From NCBI GenBank assembly GCA_024398435.1, contig JAKSJD010000005.1, positions 124,001 to 188,000 of the forward strand: a DNA stretch of 64,000 bases, in the 5' to 3' direction. Each line of letters begins with the position of its first letter. Within the stretch, counting starts at the first letter, position 1. Shown here piece by piece: positions 1 through 9,480 of the stretch. This DNA comes from Bacteroidaceae bacterium. GTDB lineage: Bacteria > Bacteroidota > Bacteroidia > Bacteroidales > Bacteroidaceae. The notes beneath the pieces are model-generated. The model saw only the letters and a program-made list of their open reading frames with translations, searched no databases and had not been told where the DNA came from. Position numbers and translations under genes: made by a program.

Positions 1-545
1 CCCACAGGATGAGGAATTCGCTCTACAACTGCATTGAGTATCTCCTCCACTCCCATTCCAGTCTTTCCTGAGGCAAGGATTATTTCTTCCGGTTTGCAAC
101 CAATAAGGTCGATGATTTCATCCGAAACCTCCTCAGGCATTGCGTTAGGCATATCACACTTATTGATGACCGGAATGATTTCCAAATCATGGTCGATTGC
201 CATATAAAGGTTTGAGATGGTCTGAGCCTGCACTCCCTGAGTGGCATCAACCACAAGCAAAGCACCTTCACATGCAGCTATCGAACGCGAAACCTCATAA
301 GAGAAGTCTACGTGTCCCGGAGTGTCAATCAAGTTGAGTATGTATGTTTCGCCCTTATAATTATATTCCATCTGGATGGCATGGCTCTTAATCGTGATTC
401 CTCTCTCTTTCTCCAAGTCCATGTCATCAAGCATCTGGCCCTCCGTCACCTTTATGGTGTTGGTAAATTCAAGCAAACGGTCGGCCAAGGTTGACTTTCC
501 GTGGTCGATATGAGCTATGATGCAAAAGTTTCTAATATTCTTCAT
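1..545 (-). CDS. lepA: Elongation factor 4 (LepA), N-terminal part, cut by window edge
   Basis: The reverse strand encodes about 181 residues of a translational GTPase, starting at the ATG at 545-543 and running off the left edge. Visible are the G1 loop AHIDHGKST near residue 11, the G3 motif DTPGH, and the NKCD G4 motif. The N-terminus [20 protein letters not shown] is typical of LepA and not of EF-G or EF-Tu. LepA (EF4) acts on the ribosome as a back-translocating GTPase. The C-terminal domains lie outside the window. A good promoter lies just upstream. Confidence 0.95.
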   Translation of the reverse strand, partial: MKNIRNFCIIAHIDHGKSTLADRLLEFTNTIKVTEGQMLDDMDLEKERGITIKSHAIQMEYNYKGETYILNLIDTPGHVDFSYEVSRSIAACEGALLVVDATQGVQAQTISNLYMAIDHDLEIIPVINKCDMPNAMPEEVSDEIIDLIGCKPEEIILASGKTGMGVEEILNAVVERIPHPV

Positions 546-571
546 TTATCTGCAGTCTTTATTTCAAGCTA

Positions 572-601
572 CAAAATTAATAAATAATCAACAATTAGCA
601 A
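572..601 (-). promoter_or_regulatory. Bacteroidetes-type promoter for lepA
   Basis: On the minus strand TTG (599-601), 19 bases, then TAATTTTG (579-572), matching TTTG-N19-TAnnTTTG. It lies about 27 bases before the lepA start. Confidence 0.6.
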
Positions 602-817
602 CAAGGATTTCCCGAATATTTGATTTATTTTAGGGTGAAAAAGGGCCTTTATGGCAGTTTTGCTCTTTAAGAGGAACACATTATTAATATTTATGCGCAT
701 GAATGCGAAAGAAACAGGAGGAAATAATCTACCCCAACGAGAGGAACAACAAGCAATGCAATCTAATGGCCAAGGAGGCTATAGATTCCATCTAAAAAAG
801 CAAACAAAACAATGGGA

Positions 818-3163
818 TTAATCCAACACTTTGAAACGAGCAAACTTAAGGAGCAATGTCTTTTCTCCCGCATTCCGGAAACTCACAACCGCCTTTTGGT
901 TCTCACCGGCTCCATCAACTTTGAGCACAACACCTTGTCCAAAACGTTCGTGCTCGATGTGTTGACCAGCTCTCAAACCAGAAGATGAAGCAGAAGAACT
1001 GCCCAAGGTTGGGGTTGGTCTTGAGGTTGCCTGGGTTGAAGACGGTTCCAATCGACGGAATGTTGATGTATGCGAAACCGAAGGTTGATAGGATGTTGTG
1101 ACGGTTCGTTGTGGTGTTTCGCCAAAGAAGGATGGTTTTCGTCTTTGCCAAGGCAAATCCACATCGCGTCCGAATGCCTGTCCTCGGCCATTCATTCGAT
1201 AGTTAACGAACTGGCCATCAATATCTTTCAGGAATCGACTTGGGTTGGAGAATTCCATTTTACCAAAGTGGAGGCGACTCTTTGCATACGTTATAAACAC
1301 ATGCTGCTTGGCTCTTGTGATTGCCACATAAAGCAATCTTCGTTCTTCTTCCAATTCCCTTCGATTTCCCATCGACATTTGGTTTGGGAACAAGCCTTCC
1401 TCCAATCCAACGACAAAAACGGTGGAGAACTCCAAACCTTTGGCTGCATGAATCGTCATGAGCGTCACCTTGTTGTCATCTTCTCCTTCGTCAGAATCCA
1501 CATCACTCAGAAGCGACACTTCGGCAAGATAGTCGGTCAGCATGATGCCTTGAATCTCCTCTTCCTGACGGCCTCGAACAAAATCGTCGAGACCATTGAC
1601 GAGTTCCTCAACATTCTCTTGGCGGCTGAGATTCTCTGGACTTTTATCGCTATAAATATCTGATAGGATTCCGCAATTGCGTATGATGTAGTCGCCTGCC
1701 TTATCGGCTGGTTGGGTTTGGGCAACATTGATGAATGACTGAATCAGCATTGTGAACTCGGCCAATTTCTGCATAATTCCTCCGTTTACAGCCACACCTT
1801 TGGCCGAAGGATTCTGAAGAACCTCCCAAAGGCTCACGTTGTTTTGGTTGGCAGCCGCCACAATCTTGGCAACAGTTGTGTTGCCGATTCCCCTTGCTGG
1901 ATAGTTGATTACACGCTTCAGAGCCTCTTCGTCATTAGGATTTACGGCAAGTCGGAAATAGGCAATCACGTCCTTAATTTCCTTTCGGCCATAGAACGAA
2001 AGGCCACCATAGATGCGATAAGGAATGCTGTTTTTGCGCAATTCCTCCTCAAAAAGGCGGCTTTGGGCATTTGTTCGATAGAGAACGGCAAAATCGGAAT
2101 ACCGCAAGCCTTCCGTTCGGTTCAGTTCCTTTATCTTCCTCCCCACAATCTGCGACTCCTCGATATCTGAATATGCTTCCGTAATCAATATGCGTTCGCC
2201 CACTTCCTTCTGCGAGAAGACGGTCTTATCGATTTGTTCCAGATTCTTATGAATCAAGCTGTTGGCAGCATTGACTATGGTTTGTGTGGAACGATAATTC
2301 TGTTCCAACTTGAAGAGTTTCACTTCGGATGAATAGAGTTTCTGGAAGTTCAGAATGTTGCCGAGATTGGCTCCACGGAACGAATAAATGCTTTGGGCAT
2401 CATCTCCCACCACACAAACTCGCTCACGAGTATGGGTCAGTTGGAGCACAATCTGGTGTTGGGCATAATTGGTGTCTTGATACTCGTCGACCAAAACATA
2501 GCAAAACCTCTGCTCATACTTTTCCAACACATCGGGATTGTCCTTGAACAGCTTGTATGTAAAGAGCAGAATATCATCGAAATCCATTGCATCCGACTGG
2601 CGAAGGCGGTTTTGGTAGCGCTCGTAAATATCGCGAACAGCAGGCACTTTATCTCTCATATCGGCCATATAAAGGTCGCCATTGTGGGCATATTCCTCTT
2701 GGTCGATAAGTCGGTTCTTTGCTTCGCTGATGCGGCATTGAATGTCGGAAGCCTTGTAGGTCTTTTCGTCCAGACCCATTTCCTTGATAATCGACTTGAG
2801 AAGGCTCTTGCTGTCGCTTGCATCATAAATGGTGAGATTGCGGCTGAACCCGATTCTTTCGCATTCGGTACGAAGGATTCGGAGGAACACGCTGTGGAAT
2901 GTCCCCATCCAAAGATAGCGAGCTCGCTCCATTCCCACAATGTCGGCAATTCGGCTTTTCATCTCGCCGGCAGCCTTATTGGTGAAGGTCAAGGCCAGAA
3001 TGCTCCAAGGTTCGTATCCCATTTCGAGCAAAAAGGCTATCTTATAGGTAAGAACTCGCGTCTTTCCAGAACCAGCTCCGGCCACAACAAGCGAAGGTCC
3101 ATCGCAATATTCGATGGCATCGCGTTGCTGCGGATTGAACGAATTCAGTATCTTCTCATCCAT
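818..3163 (-). CDS. pcrA: UvrD/PcrA-type ATP-dependent DNA helicase
   Basis: A 781-residue superfamily 1A helicase. Walker A AGAGSGKT lies at residues 28-35, the DEYQDTN helicase motif II near residue 230, followed by GDDAQSIYSFRG and, near the C-terminal third, VTLMTIHAAKGLEF and LLYVAITRAK. The last 60 residues (HERFGQGVV...) look like the PcrA-type C-terminal Tudor-like domain that contacts RNA polymerase. Length and order of motifs fit PcrA/UvrD of nucleotide excision repair. The start is an ATG. An exported-protein gene lies only 18 bases upstream on the same strand, so they are probably co-transcribed. Confidence 0.95.
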   Translation of the reverse strand: MDEKILNSFNPQQRDAIEYCDGPSLVVAGAGSGKTRVLTYKIAFLLEMGYEPWSILALTFTNKAAGEMKSRIADIVGMERARYLWMGTFHSVFLRILRTECERIGFSRNLTIYDASDSKSLLKSIIKEMGLDEKTYKASDIQCRISEAKNRLIDQEEYAHNGDLYMADMRDKVPAVRDIYERYQNRLRQSDAMDFDDILLFTYKLFKDNPDVLEKYEQRFCYVLVDEYQDTNYAQHQIVLQLTHTRERVCVVGDDAQSIYSFRGANLGNILNFQKLYSSEVKLFKLEQNYRSTQTIVNAANSLIHKNLEQIDKTVFSQKEVGERILITEAYSDIEESQIVGRKIKELNRTEGLRYSDFAVLYRTNAQSRLFEEELRKNSIPYRIYGGLSFYGRKEIKDVIAYFRLAVNPNDEEALKRVINYPARGIGNTTVAKIVAAANQNNVSLWEVLQNPSAKGVAVNGGIMQKLAEFTMLIQSFINVAQTQPADKAGDYIIRNCGILSDIYSDKSPENLSRQENVEELVNGLDDFVRGRQEEEIQGIMLTDYLAEVSLLSDVDSDEGEDDNKVTLMTIHAAKGLEFSTVFVVGLEEGLFPNQMSMGNRRELEEERRLLYVAITRAKQHVFITYAKSRLHFGKMEFSNPSRFLKDIDGQFVNYRMNGRGQAFGRDVDLPWQRRKPSFFGETPQRTVTTSYQPSVSHTSTFRRLEPSSTQATSRPTPTLGSSSASSSGLRAGQHIEHERFGQGVVLKVDGAGENQKAVVSFRNAGEKTLLLKFARFKVLD

Positions 3164-3181
3164 CTCCTGTCTCCACTTCCT

Positions 3182-3583
3182 TTATCTATGCAATATGATT
3201 TGCTTTGGCAGTTTCACATACTTCTTGCCCGAAATCGTCTTGATGTTGGCTTCGTCAATCTGGCGAAGCGTAACCGTAGAGTCGGTTGCCACGAGTTCAA
3301 GGTCCTGAGTATCGCTTCCGTTGTCACACGAAGCACGTACAATTGCCTTTTTATCCTCAAGATTCTTCACTCGGAGAATAACCCAGGTTCCGTTGAGATT
3401 ACCCTGTAGATAACCGTAACAACTGTCCATTTCAAGTCCGGGAACCGGAATCGAATCCCCATACAGATTGAGTTCGAGCTTGATCTTCAAGTCCTCATTG
3501 GCAAAATGTCCCTTATATTTTTGAGCCGAAACATTGGCCGCAAAAGCCAACATCAAAGCCATCAAAACAACTTTTCCCTTCAT
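3182..3583 (-). CDS. Small exported protein of unknown function
   Basis: The chosen start at 3583 gives 133 residues beginning with a signal peptide (MKGKVVLMALMLAFAANVSAQ). A longer frame reaching 3667 is unlikely because it crosses a strong promoter at 3624-3654. The mature part is hydrophilic with many Asp/Thr and reads as a small beta-rich domain containing a single recognisable feature, Cys residues near the middle. No family is recognised. It is 18 bases ahead of the helicase gene and probably heads that transcript. Confidence 0.75.
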   Translation of the reverse strand: MKGKVVLMALMLAFAANVSAQKYKGHFANEDLKIKLELNLYGDSIPVPGLEMDSCYGYLQGNLNGTWVILRVKNLEDKKAIVRASCDNGSDTQDLELVATDSTVTLRQIDEANIKTISGKKYVKLPKQIILHR

Positions 3584-3623
3584 AATAATATAATATGTAT
3601 CGTTCATGTTCCGAGAATTTGTG

Positions 3624-3654
3624 CAAAGATATAATAATTTTTCATTACTGCAAA
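3624..3654 (-). promoter_or_regulatory. Bacteroidetes-type promoter for the 3583 gene
   Basis: Minus strand TTTG (3654-3651), exactly 19 bases, TATCTTTG (3631-3624). This is a full match to the Bacteroidetes housekeeping consensus and supports the start at 3583. Confidence 0.75.
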
Positions 3655-4115
3655 GCAGAAAAACCAATTATTTCGAATTCTACTTCATTTTCTTCAAATC
3701 CCTACTCCAATAAGCCGCATTTAGCGCACTTTCGTCCACGAAGAAAAGCCTCACAAACTAAAACTTTCCGAAGCCACAAACATTTTCCCATTTTCCTTGC
3801 TCTATTTTATATTTCACACAACTTCAAAAGTAAAATATTGTACATAATTAATATTAATAATACACATAATTATTAATAATATTGACATAATTATTTACCG
3901 CAATGTACATAATTTTAGTTTTAGAGCCAGAAGAAAAAGGTTTTTAAGCCATAAAAACAATAAAATATCGCTATGCAAATCAGGAAATATATTCATTCCA
4001 AGCAACAAAAACATTGCAAAGCAATAAAGTGGGAAAAAACAAACTCCATCCACACAAAATGCCACCCGAAAACAAAGTTTTCACTTTCTTCGCAACGAAA
4101 TTCAAAAAAAATCGC
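3655..4115. other. Divergent intergenic gap, AT-rich
   Basis: About 460 bases between two divergent promoters. Nothing coding is convincing. There is an AT-rich run around 3830-3900 with repeated AATATTAATAATAC-like tracts. Confidence 0.5.
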
Positions 4116-4123
4116 TATATTTG
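4116..4123 (+). promoter_or_regulatory. -7 promoter element for the 4151 lipoprotein gene
   Basis: TATATTTG matches TAnnTTTG; a clear -33 TTTG is not visible. Transcription from here would begin near 4130, excluding a TTG start at 4121 and supporting the ATG at 4151. Confidence 0.5.
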
Positions 4124-4150
4124 CAAACAAATCCTAAAACAATACCTCGT

Positions 4151-4648
4151 ATGAAACAAATCTTCATTGCACTCGTAAGTGCCTTAATACTTGTAGGTTG
4201 CAACAAAAATGCAGCCATCCAACCAGAGAACTATAAAACTTCATCACCCGAAAACATGAAAGAAGTATGTGATTTCATCAAAGCCTGCCCTTGCTATTAT
4301 ATAGCAACAGTTGAAGGCGACCAACCAAGAGTACGCCCATTCGGCACAGTCAACATCTTCGAAGACAAACTCTACATCCAAACCGGACATAAGAAAAACG
4401 TTGCACAACAAATCGCGACCAATCCAAAAGTAGAGATTTGTGCATTCAACGGACAGGAATGGCTCCGCGTCAGTGCCACACTCGTCGACGACCCACGCGT
4501 AGAAGCAAAACGCGCAATGCTCGATGCCTATCCAGAACTCCAAAGCATGTATAGCGCAGAAGACGACAACACAGCCGTATTCTACCTTACAAATGCAATT
4601 GCACGATTCTGTTCGTTCACATCACCAGAAAAAGTCGTAGAATTTTAG
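4151..4648 (+). CDS. Pyridoxamine 5'-phosphate oxidase-like (split-barrel flavin-binding) lipoprotein
   Basis: 165 residues from the ATG at 4151. Residues 1-17 form a lipoprotein signal with lipobox LVGC, so the protein is probably membrane-anchored in the periplasm. The rest (CPCYYIATVEGDQPRVRPFG, then LYIQTGHKKNVAQQIATNP) is the signature of the pyridoxamine 5'-phosphate oxidase-related split barrel, usually cytoplasmic and binding FMN or F420. The family is clear but the substrate is not. Coupling of the fold to a lipoprotein signal is somewhat unusual. Confidence 0.8.
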   Translation: MKQIFIALVSALILVGCNKNAAIQPENYKTSSPENMKEVCDFIKACPCYYIATVEGDQPRVRPFGTVNIFEDKLYIQTGHKKNVAQQIATNPKVEICAFNGQEWLRVSATLVDDPRVEAKRAMLDAYPELQSMYSAEDDNTAVFYLTNAIARFCSFTSPEKVVEF

Positions 4649-4677
4649 GCAAATGTAAGAAAAAAGCAGAAAGAACG

Positions 4678-4707
4678 TTGCCAATTACAAATAATTTTGT
4701 AACTTTG
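4678..4707 (+). promoter_or_regulatory. Bacteroidetes-type promoter for the 4731 glycosyltransferase
   Basis: TTG (4678-4680), 19 bases, TAACTTTG (4700-4707). Start codon follows 23 bases later. Confidence 0.7.
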
Positions 4708-4730
4708 CACGCTCTATAAAATGCAAAGAA

Positions 4731-5534
4731 ATGGAAAGAGGTTTAGTATCAGTCATAATGCCAACATACAATGCAAGCAAATACCTTGCAGAAAGCATCG
4801 ATAGTATACTAAGCCAAACATATACCAACCTCGAACTCCTCATCACCGACGACTGCTCTTCCGACCCCAAGACAATCGAGATCATCAAGAAGTATGCAGC
4901 AGCCGATTCAAGAGTAAAGCCATTCTTCTTCAAGGAGAACAAAGGCCCAGGTTGCAGCCGCAACAATTCCATTGAACATGCACAAGGACAATACATCGCC
5001 TTCTGCGACAGCGACGACCGATGGAAGCCCTATAAACTCGAGAAGCAAATAGCCTTCATGACCGAGAAAGACTGCTGTCTCGCCTACTCTTCCTACATCG
5101 AATGCGACGAAAACAACAAAGAAGTAGGAGTAGTAGTAGCACCAGAGCACATCACCCTAAGCGACCTCAAGCGCGACAACAAGATTGGCTGCCTCACAGC
5201 AATCTACGATGTGACCAAATACGGCAAGTTCAGCATGTCCCCAATCCGCAAACGCCAAGATTGGATACTCTTCCTCACAATCATGAAGCAATGCAAAGAC
5301 GCCTACGCCCTCACTGAGCCACTCGCCTACTACCGCATATTGCAAAACTCCGTTTCACGCAATAAAATCGGCCTGCTCAAATACAATGCCCGCGTCTATC
5401 AAGAAGTATTCGGCTACACAAAGTTCCAGTCCTACTGCTATCTCTACTGCATCTTCATGCCAACTTACACATTCAAAGTCTTGAAAAACAAGCTTACCTA
5501 TTGCTTCTCCAATAGAAAAAAAGCAAAGAAATAG
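4731..5534 (+). CDS. Family 2 glycosyltransferase
   Basis: 267 residues with a GT-A fold: VSVIMPTYNASKYLAESIDSIL at the N-terminus, TDDCSSD nucleotide-sugar loop near residue 40, and FCDSDDRWKPYKLEKQ (the DxD metal site) near residue 95. It probably transfers a sugar to a polysaccharide or lipid-linked oligosaccharide at the inner face of the membrane. It starts a plus-strand set with a GH16 enzyme 7 bases downstream and a beta-helix protein, facing the exopolysaccharide operon, so a role in the same polymer is inferred. Confidence 0.9.
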   Translation: MERGLVSVIMPTYNASKYLAESIDSILSQTYTNLELLITDDCSSDPKTIEIIKKYAAADSRVKPFFFKENKGPGCSRNNSIEHAQGQYIAFCDSDDRWKPYKLEKQIAFMTEKDCCLAYSSYIECDENNKEVGVVVAPEHITLSDLKRDNKIGCLTAIYDVTKYGKFSMSPIRKRQDWILFLTIMKQCKDAYALTEPLAYYRILQNSVSRNKIGLLKYNARVYQEVFGYTKFQSYCYLYCIFMPTYTFKVLKNKLTYCFSNRKKAKK

Positions 5535-5541
5535 ACCTTCA

Positions 5542-6453
5542 ATGAAGAAAACAATCAACAGCAAACATCTTGTTTTTGCAATACCATTTGTCCTCATCCT
5601 AATGTTCGGGACAATAATTTTCTATTCCACAAATGCCTTTGCGCAAGTTCAGCAACCAATCGAGCAACCACAATACGAGCTGTTTTGGGAAGACAACTTC
5701 GACGGAAAGCAGTTGGACACCAATTCATGGTCATTTATGAAGCGAAGAGACTCTGCTGCCGGACGATATTTCTCCTCAAACAAATCTCTATACAACATCA
5801 GCAAAGGCCGAATCCGACTCTATGGCCGCCAAAACAAAGGCATTGCAGCAAATGATACAGCTTCATACCTCACATGCGGAATCGAGACTTTCGGCCATCG
5901 CCACATCACATACGGAAAGGTCGAAGTAAGGGCACGACTCCATGAAGCACAAGGGGCTTGGCCAGCAATATGGCTAAGAGGTGTTGACAAGAAATTCAGT
6001 TCCTATCCTGATTATGCCGAACTCGACATTATGGAACACCTCAACTATGATGGCTATGTTCATCAAACTGTACACAACAACTACATCGACAAACTCAACA
6101 AGAAGAACAGCCCTTTATACCAAATCAAGGCAACCGTCGACTCAGGGGAATGGAATGTCTATGCTGTCGAAATCCTACCAGACAGAATCATTTACAGCGT
6201 AAACGGAAAGCAGACAATGGTCTATCCAAAGATTCAAACCGATGATTACGGCCAATTCCCATTCGGTTGCGAAATGCACCTTATGATTGACATGCAACTC
6301 GGCGGCAAATGGGTAGGACAAATCAATGCACGACGACTTCCCGCATATATGGACATCGACTGGGTGAGAATGTACAAACTCAAAAACAGCGTCACCCAAT
6401 CTTCATCTCAACAGAATTCAACGGAGAGACGTTTATATCGAATCGGCGATTAG
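5542..6453 (+). CDS. Glycoside hydrolase family 16 enzyme, membrane-anchored or secreted
   Basis: 303 residues. An N-terminal hydrophobic segment (about residues 11-35, ending TNAFAQ) is a signal peptide or anchor. The catalytic motif ELDIMEH of GH16 (nucleophile and acid/base Glu) is at about residues 156-162, preceded by YGKVEVRARL and GAWPAIWL, and the domain ends with the usual DWVRMYK. GH16 enzymes cleave beta-1,3/1,4-glucans or galactans. Its place next to polymer-synthesis genes suggests trimming or release of the exopolysaccharide. It follows the GT2 gene by 7 bases. Confidence 0.9.
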   Translation: MKKTINSKHLVFAIPFVLILMFGTIIFYSTNAFAQVQQPIEQPQYELFWEDNFDGKQLDTNSWSFMKRRDSAAGRYFSSNKSLYNISKGRIRLYGRQNKGIAANDTASYLTCGIETFGHRHITYGKVEVRARLHEAQGAWPAIWLRGVDKKFSSYPDYAELDIMEHLNYDGYVHQTVHNNYIDKLNKKNSPLYQIKATVDSGEWNVYAVEILPDRIIYSVNGKQTMVYPKIQTDDYGQFPFGCEMHLMIDMQLGGKWVGQINARRLPAYMDIDWVRMYKLKNSVTQSSSQQNSTERRLYRIGD

Positions 6454-6457
6454 AATT

Positions 6458-8362
6458 ATGGATATTCTGCTCAACATAGTTGCTTTCATTCTCGGTAGGT
6501 GTATCTATATTAACAACCTCAAGCCTCTAACTTTGAGATACAACTACAAAATCAGAAGGCAACAAGTGTGGACACTGATATTCACCATCATCGCCATTGC
6601 AGCCATCATATTCGAATATTCACTCATCAGCATTCCGCTTCTATTGAAGCAATTAGTGCTGTCTATACTGATTTATGCTTTAATTGAATTCATACTTTCA
6701 AAGCTTAATCCTAAATCATATATCGTTTGCGCAATCTTTAGGATCGGATTCGAATTACTGATTTCATATCTGTTCGGGAATTGCATAACAGCATCTTTGA
6801 TTGCCGGCATCATCTGTACTAACTCGCCTCTCGGAGTTGTCTTTCCAAAGTTTCAATGGCATCCGCTCAAACGAGCCAAAGCCCTTGACCTTCAGGCATT
6901 GATCGACAAAACCATCAGCGAGGGAAAGCAGGTCGTAACAATACCAAAAGGTAGATACGAAATCAAGGGATTTATTCAAATCAACCAATCAAACTTCACA
7001 CTTCAAGGAGAAACCGACGAACAAGGAGAGCCGCTTACAGAACTGATATGCACTAATTCAACAGTCAATGGGAAATGTAATCCTTGGATTTCGCCATTCT
7101 TCATCACTACAGGAGAACATATTCAACCAAGCAACATCTTCTGGGGACTTGACTTCAACAAGAAGCAAAATATCCGAATGGAAAGCAGTTCTCTTTCCGA
7201 TCCGGGAAGCGATGGAAATATCCTCACCCCTTCATTTGCCACAACCATAACAGAAGATGCCAAAACCGGAACTACGATTCTCCATGTTGAAGACAGCAAT
7301 AAAGTCGGCAAGTACATACTGTTGGGAATGTACAACACAACCAGAGATGGAAATCTCATAAAGGACATCTTGGGCGTAAACGAACTGAGGAAGGAATGGA
7401 TTGTAGCCAACAGAGCTGGCAATGAAGAAGCACCTTCGTTCCAATGGCTCGTACAAGTGAAGCAAATAATCGATGCCAACACCATCGAACTCGCTGTTCC
7501 ACTTCCACGCGATTGCTCAATAATCTACACTCCAAAGATATTCAATGCAGAGATGCTTGAAAACATTGTCATCAAGAATCTCAAACTCGAAAGCAAATGG
7601 AATGGATTGTTCAGGCATCACGGCTTCCCACTTTACTATTCAGTTTCGCAAAGCCAGGAAATGGATTACGGATGGAATGCCATCAATATGAAACGAGTAG
7701 TAAATGGCAAGATTGAGAACATAATCATAAAGAACTTCACAAATCCTTTGTACATTATGGACAGCCTTAATTGCATTGCTGAACATATCACCATCAAAGG
7801 ATATGACGGACACCAAGGAATAAAGCTTTACAGTCATTCGTGCAACAATCTCGTAAAGGACATTCACTTCCTTTCTCACTTTGCCGATATGATGGGAGGC
7901 GAAGGCAACGCATATTGCAACACATTTGAAGATATTGAATATTGCAATCCTTCATTCAAGCCCGTCGACTTCGACTTCCACGGATTTACCGAAGGTCCTA
8001 TGAGTCCTCCTGCCTACAATTCTTTCTGCAATATCAAAGGCTTCAGATATGTTAAGGGTGCCGGAGCTATCAGTCACTTACCTTCATGTGCAAGAGGGAA
8101 CACATGGAGACAAATCAAATGGGAAGGAGAAAAGAAAGGTTTGTCAAATAGATTTATAGCACTGAACTACAGAAAGCGTTCGTTTGCAGAAAAATATATT
8201 TCGGCATTAGGATTTACTATCGTGAAAATGCTGAAAGAGAAAAAGGTTTCTGTAAAATTCTTCTCCAACACATTTACTGGCAAAATAAAAGACATTCAGG
8301 CATTGAGCATTCCTCAGGAAAAACATCAAGAGTTCTTCCCTGACAATTTCATATACAACTGA
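6458..8362 (+). CDS. Multi-pass membrane protein with C-terminal right-handed beta-helix domain
   Basis: 634 residues. The first 120 hold about four hydrophobic membrane segments. From about residue 145 the sequence turns into a pectate-lyase-like beta-helix: DLQALIDKTISEGKQVVTIPKGRY is the usual entry, and ladder-like stretches (ENIVIKNLKL, ENIIIKNF, AEHITIKGYDG) follow. Such folds act as polysaccharide lyases, epimerases or hydrolases. The active site cannot be assigned by eye. It starts 4 bases after the GH16 gene. Its 3' end overlaps the convergent glycosyltransferase gene by 37 bases. Confidence 0.75.
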   Translation: MDILLNIVAFILGRCIYINNLKPLTLRYNYKIRRQQVWTLIFTIIAIAAIIFEYSLISIPLLLKQLVLSILIYALIEFILSKLNPKSYIVCAIFRIGFELLISYLFGNCITASLIAGIICTNSPLGVVFPKFQWHPLKRAKALDLQALIDKTISEGKQVVTIPKGRYEIKGFIQINQSNFTLQGETDEQGEPLTELICTNSTVNGKCNPWISPFFITTGEHIQPSNIFWGLDFNKKQNIRMESSSLSDPGSDGNILTPSFATTITEDAKTGTTILHVEDSNKVGKYILLGMYNTTRDGNLIKDILGVNELRKEWIVANRAGNEEAPSFQWLVQVKQIIDANTIELAVPLPRDCSIIYTPKIFNAEMLENIVIKNLKLESKWNGLFRHHGFPLYYSVSQSQEMDYGWNAINMKRVVNGKIENIIIKNFTNPLYIMDSLNCIAEHITIKGYDGHQGIKLYSHSCNNLVKDIHFLSHFADMMGGEGNAYCNTFEDIEYCNPSFKPVDFDFHGFTEGPMSPPAYNSFCNIKGFRYVKGAGAISHLPSCARGNTWRQIKWEGEKKGLSNRFIALNYRKRSFAEKYISALGFTIVKMLKEKKVSVKFFSNTFTGKIKDIQALSIPQEKHQEFFPDNFIYN

Positions 8363-9474
8363 CTTGTCTTCTCTGCAATTTTCTCCCAAGAATAAACGGA
8401 GCGAACCAATCTGAAAGCATCCTTGTTCTCTCTTACTTGCTGTATTTCTTCAGGCGAACCAATCAAATGGGTCATAACAGATAATAAATTATCATATGTT
8501 GGTTCCCCTATCGACCAACCAATCTGTGCATATTGCAGTGGATCTTCAAGTCCTCCCACATTCGACACCAATGTTGGCACACCAGCACAAATTGCAGTAA
8601 ACAACAATCCACTTTGAGATATTTCCTTATACGGGAGCAACACAACTGAGGAGATTCGCATATAAGCCTCAAAGTCAACATCATCAATCTGTTCGTCCAT
8701 AATATAAACATTTGGAATGTCTTTAATGGAATCAAACACACTTGCATCCACATTTCTGTTCTTGCCCACCATCAACAAATGAGCATTGGGATTATTGCAT
8801 AAACTAGGTGTATTGCGCCATACATCGGCCACCAAATCGACACCTTTGTATGCATACTGATATCCCAGACACGAGAACACAATATCAGATAGTTTAATGC
8901 TTAATTGCTGTTGGAGTATTTTCTGCATATCCAATACAGCTACATCATCTACATCATTCTGAAGGATTCCGTGAGGAATAACATTTATCTTGGAATCTTT
9001 CATATTGAAATGTTCAACAAGCTGCACCTTGGTATTATTCGTATGCACAATCACAGCAGACAAGATATGATAATACATATAAAACTTGCACTTATCGAAC
9101 CGCTTTGGATTATGAGGCAATATATTATGTGCCGTATACACTATTTTCACGCCTATGCAACGCAACATACAAGCAAACAACATATCTACAAACCAAAGGC
9201 GAATCCACTGAATATGAACAACATCTGGACGCTCTTTTATTGCCCTGTTCAAAATGTATGCAATGCTCTTTGTATAGCTCCATGCTTTTGAAAGGCTTCC
9301 TGATTTCGAACTATAATTAAATATCGAAAACTGTTCCGTTCCAGGCAACTTTGGCAATTGATACTGTTCGTTATAGTAATATACAATATGAGCATTGTTA
9401 ATTGGACTTAACAACGAATAATCATACATACTTAAGTTATTATACGATTGTGGATCTATATAAAATAGCGTCAT
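8326..9474 (-). CDS. Family 4-type (GT-B) glycosyltransferase
   Basis: 382 residues, last gene of the minus-strand exopolysaccharide operon. The C-terminal half has the GT-B donor site pattern: VFSCLGYQYAYKGVDLV, LLMVGKNRN, and SVVLLPYKEISQSGLLFTA with a conserved E-x7-E-like stretch. The N-terminal half (FYIDPQSYNN..., VHIQWIRLW) is the acceptor domain. It probably adds one sugar of the repeat unit. It lies 6 bases after the preceding GT2 gene and overlaps the convergent beta-helix gene. Confidence 0.9.
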   Translation of the reverse strand: MTLFYIDPQSYNNLSMYDYSLLSPINNAHIVYYYNEQYQLPKLPGTEQFSIFNYSSKSGSLSKAWSYTKSIAYILNRAIKERPDVVHIQWIRLWFVDMLFACMLRCIGVKIVYTAHNILPHNPKRFDKCKFYMYYHILSAVIVHTNNTKVQLVEHFNMKDSKINVIPHGILQNDVDDVAVLDMQKILQQQLSIKLSDIVFSCLGYQYAYKGVDLVADVWRNTPSLCNNPNAHLLMVGKNRNVDASVFDSIKDIPNVYIMDEQIDDVDFEAYMRISSVVLLPYKEISQSGLLFTAICAGVPTLVSNVGGLEDPLQYAQIGWSIGEPTYDNLLSVMTHLIGSPEEIQQVRENKDAFRLVRSVYSWEKIAEKTSQLYMKLSGKNS

Positions 9475-9480
9475 ATTGTT

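Noticed and set aside
2393..3409. Plus-strand frame of 338 codons opposite pcrA
   Set aside because: It is antisense to a clear helicase gene and its translation shows no domain or regular coding composition.
3655..4115. tRNA or small RNA gene in the AT-rich gap
   Set aside because: No cloverleaf or stable hairpin was found by eye.
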